Assembly: GCA_024404095.1 (NCBI GenBank)
Contig: JAKSQO010000013.1
Coordinates: forward strand, 1 to 64,000
Reading direction: 5' to 3'
DNA: 64,000 nucleotides
From: Clostridia bacterium
GTDB taxonomy: Bacteria; Bacillota; Clostridia; Oscillospirales; Acutalibacteraceae
The translations under genes were made by a program, and so were the position numbers. This document shows, in pieces, positions 8,066 to 15,679 of this stretch. The notes under the pieces are model-generated. The model saw only the letters and a list, made by a program, of their open reading frames with translations, was not told the DNA's origin and searched no databases. Numbering within the stretch: position 1 is the stretch's first letter; the number at the start of each line of letters is the position of its first letter.

Positions 8066-8502
8066 GTCTTTTCTGAAATTTTTTCCTGTTTTTTTGCATT
8101 TTCCTGTATATTTTGCAAAATTCGCTGAACATTATGCTTGATTTTCTCAAATAAAGTAAAAATCAGCAACAATTTTTTCCTTATTATCAGAAAAAAACGT
8201 CTCAACGGACGATAAACTATCGGGCTGAGCGTCCTCGCATAAACAATCAGACCTATAGCTTCGCCTGTAAAAACATACAGCATAAGCCGACCGGAGCACA
8301 TTACAAGAAGAAACAGGAAATTGACAATCAGGCAGAACAGCATATAAATTATATCCCGTACGGTGCTTAATTTTTTATCGCTTCCTGTAAGCAGATAAAA
8401 GAATATTCTGAAAAAATCATACACTAATCCGAGAGCAAAGCCGAGTCCTGCCGAATAAATAAACCCTATCGCCTGCCCTGTCGGTGACGGCATATATTCC
8501 AT
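8062..8502 (-). CDS. yabQ: Spore cortex biosynthesis protein YabQ-like
   Basis: 146 residues with three to four membrane segments (AIGFIYSAGLGFALGLVYDF; DIIYMLFCLIVNFLFLLVM; EAIGLIVYA region) and a basic, lysine-rich C-terminal tail. This size and topology match YabQ, a membrane protein needed for spore cortex formation in Bacillus subtilis. The ATG overlaps the yabP stop codon by one base (TAATG), so translation is coupled. Assignment rests on topology and on the conserved yabP-yabQ-divIC order as much as on sequence. Presence of yabP and yabQ suggests a spore former or a recent descendant of one. Confidence 0.82.
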   Translation of the reverse strand: MEYMPSPTGQAIGFIYSAGLGFALGLVYDFFRIFFYLLTGSDKKLSTVRDIIYMLFCLIVNFLFLLVMCSGRLMLYVFTGEAIGLIVYARTLSPIVYRPLRRFFLIIRKKLLLIFTLFEKIKHNVQRILQNIQENAKKQEKISEKT

Positions 8503-8774
8503 TATTTAAACACCCTGCTGAAAAATCCGCCAGCCGTTCTGTTTTCCGAATAAACTATCGAGTCAATTTCTCCCTCAACAACCATATCTCCGCTTTCAAC
8601 GGAAAGACGGCTTATCTTTAGCTCCCTGCCCCGGATTGTAATATTGCCGCACTCAGACTTTGCGAGAATCGCTTCCTCATCATAGCTTTCAACATCGTTT
8701 ATACCTGTCATTGTAGCCTTCTGACGGTTCTCAAGCACGAAATCGTGCATTGGCTGTACTGAATTTTCGGGCAT
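8502..8774 (-). CDS. yabP: Spore coat/cortex protein YabP
   Basis: 90 residues of the YabP/YqfC family: small beta-rich proteins with the pattern seen here as VESYDEEAILAKSECG, ITIRGRELKISRLSVESG and VEGEIDSIVYSE. In Bacillus subtilis YabP is made in the mother cell and is required for cortex formation. The ribosome binding site (gaggtga) is buried in an 8-bp hairpin just before the start codon, followed by six U in the transcript, so both expression and read-through could be controlled there. It is translationally coupled to yabQ downstream. Confidence 0.85.
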   Translation of the reverse strand: MPENSVQPMHDFVLENRQKATMTGINDVESYDEEAILAKSECGNITIRGRELKISRLSVESGDMVVEGEIDSIVYSENRTAGGFFSRVFK

Positions 8775-8783
8775 AAAAAATCA

Positions 8784-8803
8784 CCTCATAGTATTCTATG
8801 AGG
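8784..8803 (-). promoter_or_regulatory. hairpin over the yabP ribosome binding site
   Basis: On the minus strand CCTCATAG-AATA-CTATGAGG is a perfect 8-bp stem. Its 3' arm contains the yabP Shine-Dalgarno (GAGG), and the stem is followed by TGATTTTTT and then the ATG. It looks like a combined intrinsic terminator for the S4 gene and a translation block for yabP. The structure is seen; the regulatory role is inferred. Confidence 0.55.
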
Positions 8804-8828
8804 CAAAAATGAATTTTAGAAATATAAT

Positions 8829-9068
8829 TTACAGAACAGTATACATAAGTCCCGCGTCATCCTTGGTTGCGTACTCGGTAACCTTCACAACCTTAATTTT
8901 TGTTGTGTTTGCGCCCATTGTAATTTCAAGAATGTCATTTTCCTTAACATCGTATGAAGCTCTGGCAACCTTACCGTTTACTACAACATGACCTGCGTCA
9001 CAGACCTCGTTTGCAACTGTACGTCTTTTTATTATTCTTGATACCTTTAAATATTTGTCAAGTCTCAT
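8829..9068 (-). CDS. rqcP: S4-domain RNA-binding protein RqcP/YabO (Hsp15-like)
   Basis: A 79-residue protein that is almost entirely an S4 RNA-binding fold: MRLDKYLKVSRIIKRRTVAN, then DAGHVVVNGKVARASYDV and ILEITMGA. In Bacillus subtilis this protein (YabO, now RqcP) works with RqcH in ribosome-associated quality control, adding alanine tails on obstructed 50S subunits. The start at 9068 is taken because a ggaga Shine-Dalgarno precedes it; the frame extends 11 codons further without a good site. It sits between hup and yabP as in related Clostridia. Confidence 0.88.
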   Translation of the reverse strand: MRLDKYLKVSRIIKRRTVANEVCDAGHVVVNGKVARASYDVKENDILEITMGANTTKIKVVKVTEYATKDDAGLMYTVL

Positions 9069-9140
9069 AAAGAATCTCCGGTTCTTTCTTAAAAAATTCA
9101 CGGCAGAGCTTTCGCCCTGCCGAAATTTATCAAAGCTAAA

Positions 9141-9413
9141 TTATTTAACAGCGTCCTTAAGAGCCTTACCAGCCTTGAATGAGGGAATCTTTGAAGCAGC
9201 GATTGTCATTGTCTCGCCTGTCTTGGGGTTACGACCCTGCTTCTCAGCGCGCTCCTTAACCTCAAATGTGCCGAAGCCTACAAGCTGAATCTTCTCGCCG
9301 GCCTTGAGTGCATCCTCAACTGCGCCGAAAACAGCGTTAACTGCCTTCTCAGCAGCCTTCTTGTCAAGCTCGCCCTTTGCAGCAACTGCGCTGATAAATT
9401 CTGTCTTATTCAT
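9141..9413 (-). CDS. hup: HU family DNA-binding protein
   Basis: A 90-residue histone-like HU protein that bends and compacts DNA as a dimer. The sequence runs [19 protein letters not shown] through the diagnostic [20 protein letters not shown] (DNA-binding arm with GRNPKTG) to [12 protein letters not shown]. It is full length, with a strong ggagg ribosome binding site 7 bases before the ATG. It lies between mazG and rqcP on the same strand; the AT-rich 68-base gap upstream may hold a promoter that I could not define clearly. Confidence 0.97.
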   Translation of the reverse strand: MNKTEFISAVAAKGELDKKAAEKAVNAVFGAVEDALKAGEKIQLVGFGTFEVKERAEKQGRNPKTGETMTIAASKIPSFKAGKALKDAVK

Positions 9414-9481
9414 TGTAATTCCTCCAAAATTTTATTTTTATGTTTTATATTTTGAAATACTGCGTAAACCGCCGTACATCA

Positions 9482-10279
9482 TTAACTGTTTTTCGCCTCG
9501 TCCCACAGTTCGTCAAGAACCGCAAGCTCGGTCTGTTTCATATCAATGTTTCTTTCCGAAGCCATTTTTTCAACCTTTTTGAAACGGTCAACAAACTTGT
9601 CCGTTGAAACGGTAAGCGCTTCCTCAGCCTCAACATCCACAAATCGTGAAACATTGACTGCCGAGAACAGAACATCTCCAAGCTCCTCGCTGATGTGAGA
9701 CTGCTCACCTTCGGCAATGGCTTCCTTAAGCTCTCTGATTTCATCCGACAGCCTGTCAAGTGCGCCGCTGACCTCTTTCCAGTCAAAGCCCGCTTTGGAG
9801 GCTTTATGCTGAACCTTTGCGGCACGCATAAGAGCCGGCAGCTCGCGCGGAATGGAATCAATTGCCTCCGAGGTTGATTTCTGACCCTTTGTCTTTCGCT
9901 TGATAGCGTCCCAGTTTGTCAGAACGTCATCAACTGACTCAGCGCTGACATCACCGAAAACATGGGGATGACGTACAATCATCTTCTTGCAGATTTCATC
10001 CGCGACGTCATCAATATTGAATACGCCCTTTTCGGTTTCAATCTGAGTGTGAAAAACAACCTGCATCAGAACATCCCCCAGCTCCTCACGAAGCATATCG
10101 GGATTGTTCTTGTTGATTGCCTCAATAACCTCATAGGTTTCCTCGATGAAATCCTTGCGGATACTTTCGTGTGTCTGCACCATATCCCACGGACAGCCGC
10201 CCTCACCGCGAAGAATTCTGATAATATCTACAAGGTCATAAACATTGTAATTATCTTTAAAATTGAAATTATCAATCAT
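9482..10279 (-). CDS. mazG: Nucleoside triphosphate pyrophosphohydrolase MazG
   Basis: A 265-residue two-domain MazG that hydrolyses non-canonical or excess NTPs to NMP and pyrophosphate. The N-terminal domain shows RGEGGCPWDMVQTHESIRKD, then the metal-binding EETYEVIEAI and EELGDVLMQVVFH; a second, related domain near the C-terminus has EELGDVLFSAVNVSRF. In Bacillus the orthologue YabN carries an extra N-terminal methylase domain, which is missing here. It starts 12 bases after spoVB with a weak ribosome binding site and is likely cotranscribed with it. Confidence 0.94.
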   Translation of the reverse strand: MIDNFNFKDNYNVYDLVDIIRILRGEGGCPWDMVQTHESIRKDFIEETYEVIEAINKNNPDMLREELGDVLMQVVFHTQIETEKGVFNIDDVADEICKKMIVRHPHVFGDVSAESVDDVLTNWDAIKRKTKGQKSTSEAIDSIPRELPALMRAAKVQHKASKAGFDWKEVSGALDRLSDEIRELKEAIAEGEQSHISEELGDVLFSAVNVSRFVDVEAEEALTVSTDKFVDRFKKVEKMASERNIDMKQTELAVLDELWDEAKNS

Positions 10280-10291
10280 AGCATTACCATT

Positions 10292-12082
10292 TTAACCTAA
10301 AAATCCATATTTTTCAAGCTTTTTAGCAATTTTTTCTCCCTTAGGAATCATTTCGAGGTCATCTTTTGAAATTCCCTTGAGGAACAGCAGCGGAATAACA
10401 TATCCGACAACCGCCATAACAACTGCAATAGCAAGAGAAATTGAGTTGCCGTTAATCATTGCCTCGGGGTTGCCTACACCGCCAAGTATACGGCTGAAAA
10501 CCTTTACCGTAACAAACGCAATCGCTGAGCTGATGCCGGAGCAGATAAACGGTTTTACAAATACTGAGCCAAAATTGATTCTGACGTCTGTAATTTTGAT
10601 TATGCTGTAAAGATTGATACCTACAACGATAACATAGCAGGCGATTGAGCCTACGGGTGCGCCGTCAATGTTAATCTTCGGGTTACCGATAAGAATGTAG
10701 TTAAGAATGATTTTTACAATAGCACCGACACACAGCGACTTGAGCGGGATATCCGTTCTGCCGAGTGCCTGAAGCATATTTGTAATCGGTGACGATACGG
10801 CAAAAAGGAAAATTGAAAAGCCGTAAAGTGTAAGAATAGGTGCGCCGATTGTTGCGGAAGCGTCCGAATAAAATGTATTAAGAAGATTATAGGAAACAGC
10901 AGCAAGACCGAAGCCGACCGGAAGGGCGATAAACATTGTAACTCTGATAACAGATTCAATTGTTGTCTTGATTTCCCTGCTGTCACGTCTTGCCCATGCC
11001 GCCGAAATAATCGGAATAGCGCTGATACCGAGTGTCATTGTGATTGTCGGAACAAGGTTCTTAAAGTCAAGAACCTCACCGTAAACGCCGTAAAGATACT
11101 TTACAATCTGCGAGTCAAGTATTCCCGAAGCAGTAAGCTGTGTGCCGTACTGACCCTTGATAATCTCGGGAGCCTTTGTCATTGCAAAAGCAAGTCTGTT
11201 CTGAATGGTTGAAGCGTCAATAAGGTTTGTGACGTTAAGAATGAGCGAGCTTGCCGCAACAGGAAGAGCTGTCATAACAAGTGACTTTGCAATCACCTTG
11301 CTGTTTTCAGGCTTTGGCGAATTCATAAGGTCAGACTTTGTAATTCCGTCACCGACAGCCTTGTGTCTGATTGAAAGGAAAATAAAGCCGAGAACCGTAC
11401 CGATTGTAACACCCATAACGGCAGTTGCCGCCGCATAAGGGTAGATGGCTGCGAGTGCTTCGTTTTTATTGGTAAAAATTTTGCCGAAAACAGCCTTGCC
11501 TTCTTCAAAGCGTTTGAGCTGAGACTGAAGAAAGACGTAAGTGATTCCAAGTCCTAAAACAAGCTTGCTGAGTGCTTCAATCACCTGTGAAATTGCCGTC
11601 GGCATCATATTCTGAAGACCTTCATAATAGCCTCTGTATGTTGACATACAGCAGCAGAAGAAGATAGACGGTGCAATCGCAAGCACGCACCATATGTTCT
11701 CTGTGTAGCCGACAACAAATTTTGTATACGGATACGCAATGGCAAACATCAGAAGAGTTCCTATTGCACCTGTCAGCAGGAACAGCCTTACCGCAACCTT
11801 TCGGGTAAGACGGACATCACGGAAATGACCAAGCGAGCGTTCCTTTGCAACCATTCGAGAAACGGCAACAGGAAGACCTGCCATTGAAATTGAATAAAGC
11901 GGTGTGTATATCTCATAAGCGGTGTTAAAATATCCGCGTCCTACCTCGCCGATAAGCATTGAAAGCGGAATTTTGAACAGCGCACCGATAACCTTAACAA
12001 GGACAGTTGCCACAACAAGAACAAACGCACCGTTAAGAAGGCTCTGGGACTTACCATTTGTTTTTCCCATTTTATCTGCCAT
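10292..12082 (-). CDS. spoVB: SpoVB/YabM-like lipid II or polysaccharide flippase (MOP superfamily)
   Basis: A 596-residue integral membrane protein with about 14 predicted helices of the MVF/MATE-like (MOP) superfamily. The N-terminal GAFVLVVATVLVKVIGALFK and GRGYFNTAYEIYTPLYSIS segments are typical of SpoVB/YabM. Such proteins flip undecaprenyl-linked precursors; SpoVB acts in spore cortex assembly, while related proteins serve vegetative wall or exopolysaccharide export. A strong ggagggg ribosome binding site and a dedicated promoter lie upstream, so this is the head gene of a spoVB-mazG-hup-rqcP-yabPQ run. SpoVB is the likely role because of the yab neighbours. Confidence 0.88.
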   Translation of the reverse strand: MADKMGKTNGKSQSLLNGAFVLVVATVLVKVIGALFKIPLSMLIGEVGRGYFNTAYEIYTPLYSISMAGLPVAVSRMVAKERSLGHFRDVRLTRKVAVRLFLLTGAIGTLLMFAIAYPYTKFVVGYTENIWCVLAIAPSIFFCCCMSTYRGYYEGLQNMMPTAISQVIEALSKLVLGLGITYVFLQSQLKRFEEGKAVFGKIFTNKNEALAAIYPYAAATAVMGVTIGTVLGFIFLSIRHKAVGDGITKSDLMNSPKPENSKVIAKSLVMTALPVAASSLILNVTNLIDASTIQNRLAFAMTKAPEIIKGQYGTQLTASGILDSQIVKYLYGVYGEVLDFKNLVPTITMTLGISAIPIISAAWARRDSREIKTTIESVIRVTMFIALPVGFGLAAVSYNLLNTFYSDASATIGAPILTLYGFSIFLFAVSSPITNMLQALGRTDIPLKSLCVGAIVKIILNYILIGNPKINIDGAPVGSIACYVIVVGINLYSIIKITDVRINFGSVFVKPFICSGISSAIAFVTVKVFSRILGGVGNPEAMINGNSISLAIAVVMAVVGYVIPLLFLKGISKDDLEMIPKGEKIAKKLEKYGFLG

Positions 12083-12115
12083 CGGTTTCCCCTCCTAAAA
12101 TAATCATACTTGTAA

Positions 12116-12144
12116 ATTTTACCATAATGGCTTTGATTTATCAA
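12116..12144 (-). promoter_or_regulatory. promoter of spoVB-mazG
   Basis: Minus-strand TTGATA (12139-12144) and TAAAAT (12116-12121) separated by 17 bases, in the 81-base gap between the nucleoside kinase gene and spoVB. Confidence 0.6.
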
Positions 12145-12163
12145 TACATTTAAAGAAATTTGT

Positions 12164-13078
12164 TCAGCGCAGGAATTCGCACAAAAGCGAATCATCGGGT
12201 AATAGTGACGGTTCAATACTCTCTACAAGCTCGAAAATCCGCTTGATTTCCGACGCTTTCTCGTAAAACACGCTGTCACTTTCTATCGTATCAAGCTGTT
12301 CAAGAGCCTGCTGCTTAAAAATGCACAGCTCATAGGGATGGAACGAATTTATCTTAACATCTGCATACGATTCAAACGGGAACAGATATTTATCCTCCCC
12401 TCTGAGCACGCTCGGCCATTGATTGAACGTACTTTCAGCACGCACATTTCGGTGCTTTGAATCACGAATCATACGTCTAATAAGTCGGAGATTTCTTTTG
12501 TTCAGAAGAATTTCTCCGTCCTGACCGAGTACACGTGATGAAACACTGATATAAATTCTGTAAAGATGACTTTCGTCCAATCCGTCCGTTATAACAGGAT
12601 TGAGCGCGTGCAGACCCTCAACAACGATAACATCGCTTTCGCCAAGCTCAATCCGCTTCGTTTCATCGGAACGGCTGCCTGTTTTAAAATCGTACAGCGG
12701 CAGTTCAGCTCTGCGATTCTCTATAAGCTCCGAAAAAACGCTGTGAATCAGGTCAATATCAAGCGCAGTCACATTTTCAAAATCCTTAAGCCCGTCCTCA
12801 CCGTCGGGAATATCGTCACGGTTAAGATAAAAATCATCAAGTGAAACGATAAACGCATTTCGCCCGCTCTGTCGGATTTTGTCCGCAATTTTGCCTGCTG
12901 TTGTCGTCTTGCCCGATGAGCTCGGACCTGCAAGAAGCACAATATCGCACCTGCTGTCTGCGAGAAAGGTTGAAACAACCCTGTTCACATCATCGTCAAA
13001 GCGTTTTTCGCACTCCTCAATATATGCGTCTGTATTGGTCTTTGCGCTGTTATTTATGTCTTTTAAAGCGGTTTTCAA
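12164..13078 (-). CDS. Uridine kinase/phosphoribulokinase-family nucleoside kinase
   Basis: 304 residues with a P-loop kinase fold. The Walker A motif GPSSSGKTTTAGKIA lies near residue 51, followed by SLDDFYLNRDD, YDFKTGSR and VVEGLHALNP, all as in uridine kinase and the nucleoside kinases of Clostridia. It probably phosphorylates a nucleoside such as uridine for salvage. Many clostridial relatives are about 550 residues and carry an N-terminal TGS-like region; only the kinase half is present here. The only plausible start is a TTG at 13078, just after the hemZ stop, so translation is likely coupled to hemZ. Substrate identity is inferred from family. Confidence 0.82.
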   Translation of the reverse strand: MKTALKDINNSAKTNTDAYIEECEKRFDDDVNRVVSTFLADSRCDIVLLAGPSSSGKTTTAGKIADKIRQSGRNAFIVSLDDFYLNRDDIPDGEDGLKDFENVTALDIDLIHSVFSELIENRRAELPLYDFKTGSRSDETKRIELGESDVIVVEGLHALNPVITDGLDESHLYRIYISVSSRVLGQDGEILLNKRNLRLIRRMIRDSKHRNVRAESTFNQWPSVLRGEDKYLFPFESYADVKINSFHPYELCIFKQQALEQLDTIESDSVFYEKASEIKRIFELVESIEPSLLPDDSLLCEFLR

Positions 13079-13082
13079 ATTA

Positions 13083-14537
13083 TTACACCAGCTTGCCGTA
13101 AAATTCTTTGATATACTTTTTGCGTTCCGTTATTGTTTCAAAACGGGAGATGTATTCATAAGGATACTTGAAATTGAAGATTCTTTCAATGCTGCGTCCG
13201 TAAGGCTCTTTGAGCTTCGTCACCGCACCTGCACCAACCGCAAGAACGGTGTGGCACTCCTCCATCATGAACACATTATAAAGGCACTCATACCCCGGTT
13301 TACACCAGCCGACATTTTCAAGGTTGCCGAGTGAGCGTGACTGCCTATACATATAATACGGAATATACCCTGCTGAATAGAACTTATTCTGCGCATATTC
13401 AAGCATTTTGTTTGCCGTTTCTCCGCTTTCAACGTCAACTCCGCCCGTTACAATAGTCGAAGAACGCTTAAGCGCAAGCGTATGTAAAGTTATGTTTTCG
13501 GGATTGAGCTCAACGGCTGTATCAACCGAATTGCAGAAGCTCTCGAATGTATCGGACGTAAGACCTGCGATAAGATCCATATTGATATTATCGAAGCCCT
13601 TTTCACGCGCCATAGCATAGACACGCTTTACATCTGCAACTGTATGCCGTCTGCCGATTGCTTCAAGAACGCTGTCGTTGAAGGTCTGCGGATTGATGCT
13701 GATTCTGCCGACACCCGCCGCCTTCATAGCATCGAGCTTGTCGGCTGTAACCGTGTCAGCTCTGCCTGCTTCGATTGTATATTCACGCAGCTCAGAAAAA
13801 TCAAATCCGTTTCTGATTTCTTTGCAGATTCTTTCAAGCTGTTCTGCGCTCAGAGTTGTGGGCGTACCTCCGCCCCAGTATACTGATTCAAGACGAAGTC
13901 CAAGCTCGTTTGCTATCGCCGCTGTCTGTCGGATTTCCTCGCAGAGCTTGTCAACATACTCGGGAAGGAGCTTTTTCGCCTGAGCTATGGAATGTGATAC
14001 AAATGAGCAGTAATTGCATCTTGTCGGGCAGAACGGAATCGAAACATAAAGGCTGAACGATTTTTCGTCCGACATTTTCATGATTTTTGATTCCGCATTC
14101 GCTACACTCAGCGCAAGCTCGGTTTTACGTGGGGAAACAAGCAGCTTATCGTTGAAATAAGCCACCGCATTGTCCGTTCCGTTCTCTGAAATCAACGTGT
14201 TCATAAGCTTAGACGGACGAACGCCTGTCAGAATGCCCCATTGGGGTGTATAGCCTGTTGCGGTTCTGAGAATCTCAAACAGCAGCACAGCCATCCTGCG
14301 CTCGCAGTCCTCAAGCTGCTCACAAATTTCCTCCGACTCCTTATTGAATGTGTTTATTTTAACATTAACAGATATTCTGAATTCGTTTTCCTTTTCCTCA
14401 AGAGCTGTAACAACCGTCAGTGCGTCCTCGCCCTCATCGCTGTCACGCACAACCCTGATACTCTCATAAGGATAGAAAACCCGACAGAGATTTTCCATTT
14501 CATAATGGAACTTATGATTTATTACTCTTAAAATCAT
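13083..14537 (-). CDS. hemZ: HemZ-type radical SAM enzyme (coproporphyrinogen dehydrogenase-like)
   Basis: 484 residues. The radical-SAM cluster motif is PFCPTRCNYCSF (Cys170, Cys174, Cys177), followed by SVYWGGGTPTTLSAEQL, the signature of the HemN/HemW/HemZ group. The ~160-residue N-terminal extension before the radical-SAM core is characteristic of HemZ. The annotated reaction is oxygen-independent conversion of coproporphyrinogen III to protoporphyrinogen IX, but activity of HemZ proteins is less certain than for HemN, and some relatives are heme chaperones. The start codon overlaps the upstream MBL gene stop (ATGA) and has a gagga ribosome binding site. Confidence 0.88.
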   Translation of the reverse strand: MILRVINHKFHYEMENLCRVFYPYESIRVVRDSDEGEDALTVVTALEEKENEFRISVNVKINTFNKESEEICEQLEDCERRMAVLLFEILRTATGYTPQWGILTGVRPSKLMNTLISENGTDNAVAYFNDKLLVSPRKTELALSVANAESKIMKMSDEKSFSLYVSIPFCPTRCNYCSFVSHSIAQAKKLLPEYVDKLCEEIRQTAAIANELGLRLESVYWGGGTPTTLSAEQLERICKEIRNGFDFSELREYTIEAGRADTVTADKLDAMKAAGVGRISINPQTFNDSVLEAIGRRHTVADVKRVYAMAREKGFDNINMDLIAGLTSDTFESFCNSVDTAVELNPENITLHTLALKRSSTIVTGGVDVESGETANKMLEYAQNKFYSAGYIPYYMYRQSRSLGNLENVGWCKPGYECLYNVFMMEECHTVLAVGAGAVTKLKEPYGRSIERIFNFKYPYEYISRFETITERKKYIKEFYGKLV

Positions 14538-15205
14538 CTGAATCTCCTCATAAATCTGTTTCTGCGTTTTTCGTAGTCCATTGTTGTCGCACGGTTATGA
14601 CCGGGATAAATGTCGTTAATTCCCATCATCTTATAAAGACGTGTGATTGATTCAAGCATCTGCTCGTCATTACCCGTGTGCAGATCGGTTCTGCCGACTG
14701 TAAGGCAGAAAAGGGTATCGCCTGTAAAAAGAGTATTTATCTCGGGGAAGAAATAGCATACGCTTCCTGCCGAGTGACCCGGCGTATGAAGTACTTGAAT
14801 CTTAAGCCCTCCAAGTTCAAGCTCGTCACCCTCCGCAACAGTTCCGTCGGGCGGCATAAAATGTGTTTCGCCTGTGAACTCGGGATACGGTACACCTAAA
14901 AATCCGAGAGCCTGATTGATAATCTTCTCGTCGAGCTTATGAAGCCTGCCGCTTTCGAGATAGTCTCTGTCCTCCTCGTGCACAAGCACCTTTGCTTCGG
15001 GATGTGCCTGTTTAAGGTAGTAAACACCGAGAATATGGTCTGCGTGGCCGTGTGTAAGCAAAACGTATTTTACATTCACACCGTCAAGACGGGTCTTTAT
15101 CTCATCTGTAAATTCGCCGCAGTCAATAACAGCTGTTTCTCCGTTATTCTCAACGATGTAGCAATTAGCCTCGTACGGATTAGTTATAAAAGTATCTATG
15201 TTCAT
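14534..15205 (-). CDS. MBL-fold metallo-hydrolase (glyoxalase II-like)
   Basis: 223 residues of the metallo-beta-lactamase fold. The zinc-binding motif THGHADHILG is followed by HTPGHSAGSVCYFF, FTGDTLFCLTVGRTDL and a final YPGHNRATTMDYEKRRN. This is the architecture of small hydroxyacylglutathione hydrolase-like enzymes (YcbL type) that split thioesters of glycolic or lactic acids. It begins immediately after the dtd stop codon and overlaps hemZ by four bases. The dtd-MBL-hemZ order following rel is frequent in Clostridia, but no shared pathway is established. The substrate is not determinable from sequence. Confidence 0.88.
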   Translation of the reverse strand: MNIDTFITNPYEANCYIVENNGETAVIDCGEFTDEIKTRLDGVNVKYVLLTHGHADHILGVYYLKQAHPEAKVLVHEEDRDYLESGRLHKLDEKIINQALGFLGVPYPEFTGETHFMPPDGTVAEGDELELGGLKIQVLHTPGHSAGSVCYFFPEINTLFTGDTLFCLTVGRTDLHTGNDEQMLESITRLYKMMGINDIYPGHNRATTMDYEKRRNRFMRRFR

Positions 15206-15661
15206 TTATTTCACCCACAGCGACGTATCCATAAGAATTGTAACAGGACCGTCATTATTTATTTCAACCTTCATATCAGCGCCGAATTCGCCGTGTTCAA
15301 CCTTGCGGACACCGTTGGCAAGAAGCTGCTGCTGAAAATACTCATAAAGCTCATTTGCCATCTGAGGAGCTGCCGCCGTTGTGAATGACGGGCGGTTTCC
15401 TTTTTTGATATCGGCGCAGAGTGTGAACTGTGAAATCGCAAGAATTTCGCCGTCCACGTCTAAAACAGAGAGGTTCATTTTTCCCTGCTCATCCTCAAAA
15501 ATACGGAGCTTCGCTATTTTTGCCGCAAGAACATCAGCGTGCTCCTTTGTATCATTCGGCTCAACGCCGAGAAGCACGTTATATCCCTTGCCGATGCTTC
15601 CGATAAGCTTTCCGTCAACCTTAACGCTTGAGGAAGAAACCCTTTGTACTACCGCTTTCAT
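15206..15661 (-). CDS. dtd: D-aminoacyl-tRNA deacylase
   Basis: A full-length 151-residue Dtd. It removes D-amino acids (and mischarged glycine) from tRNA, protecting translation. Diagnostic segments are [18 protein letters not shown], the active-site [17 protein letters not shown] and the cis-Gly-Pro motif that appears here as NDGPVTI near the C-terminus. It is directly followed, with no spacer, by the MBL hydrolase gene and lies 18 bases downstream of rel, the usual partner in Firmicutes. Confidence 0.96.
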   Translation of the reverse strand: MKAVVQRVSSSSVKVDGKLIGSIGKGYNVLLGVEPNDTKEHADVLAAKIAKLRIFEDEQGKMNLSVLDVDGEILAISQFTLCADIKKGNRPSFTTAAAPQMANELYEYFQQQLLANGVRKVEHGEFGADMKVEINNDGPVTILMDTSLWVK

Positions 15662-15679
15662 ATTATTGTTCCTTTCCTT

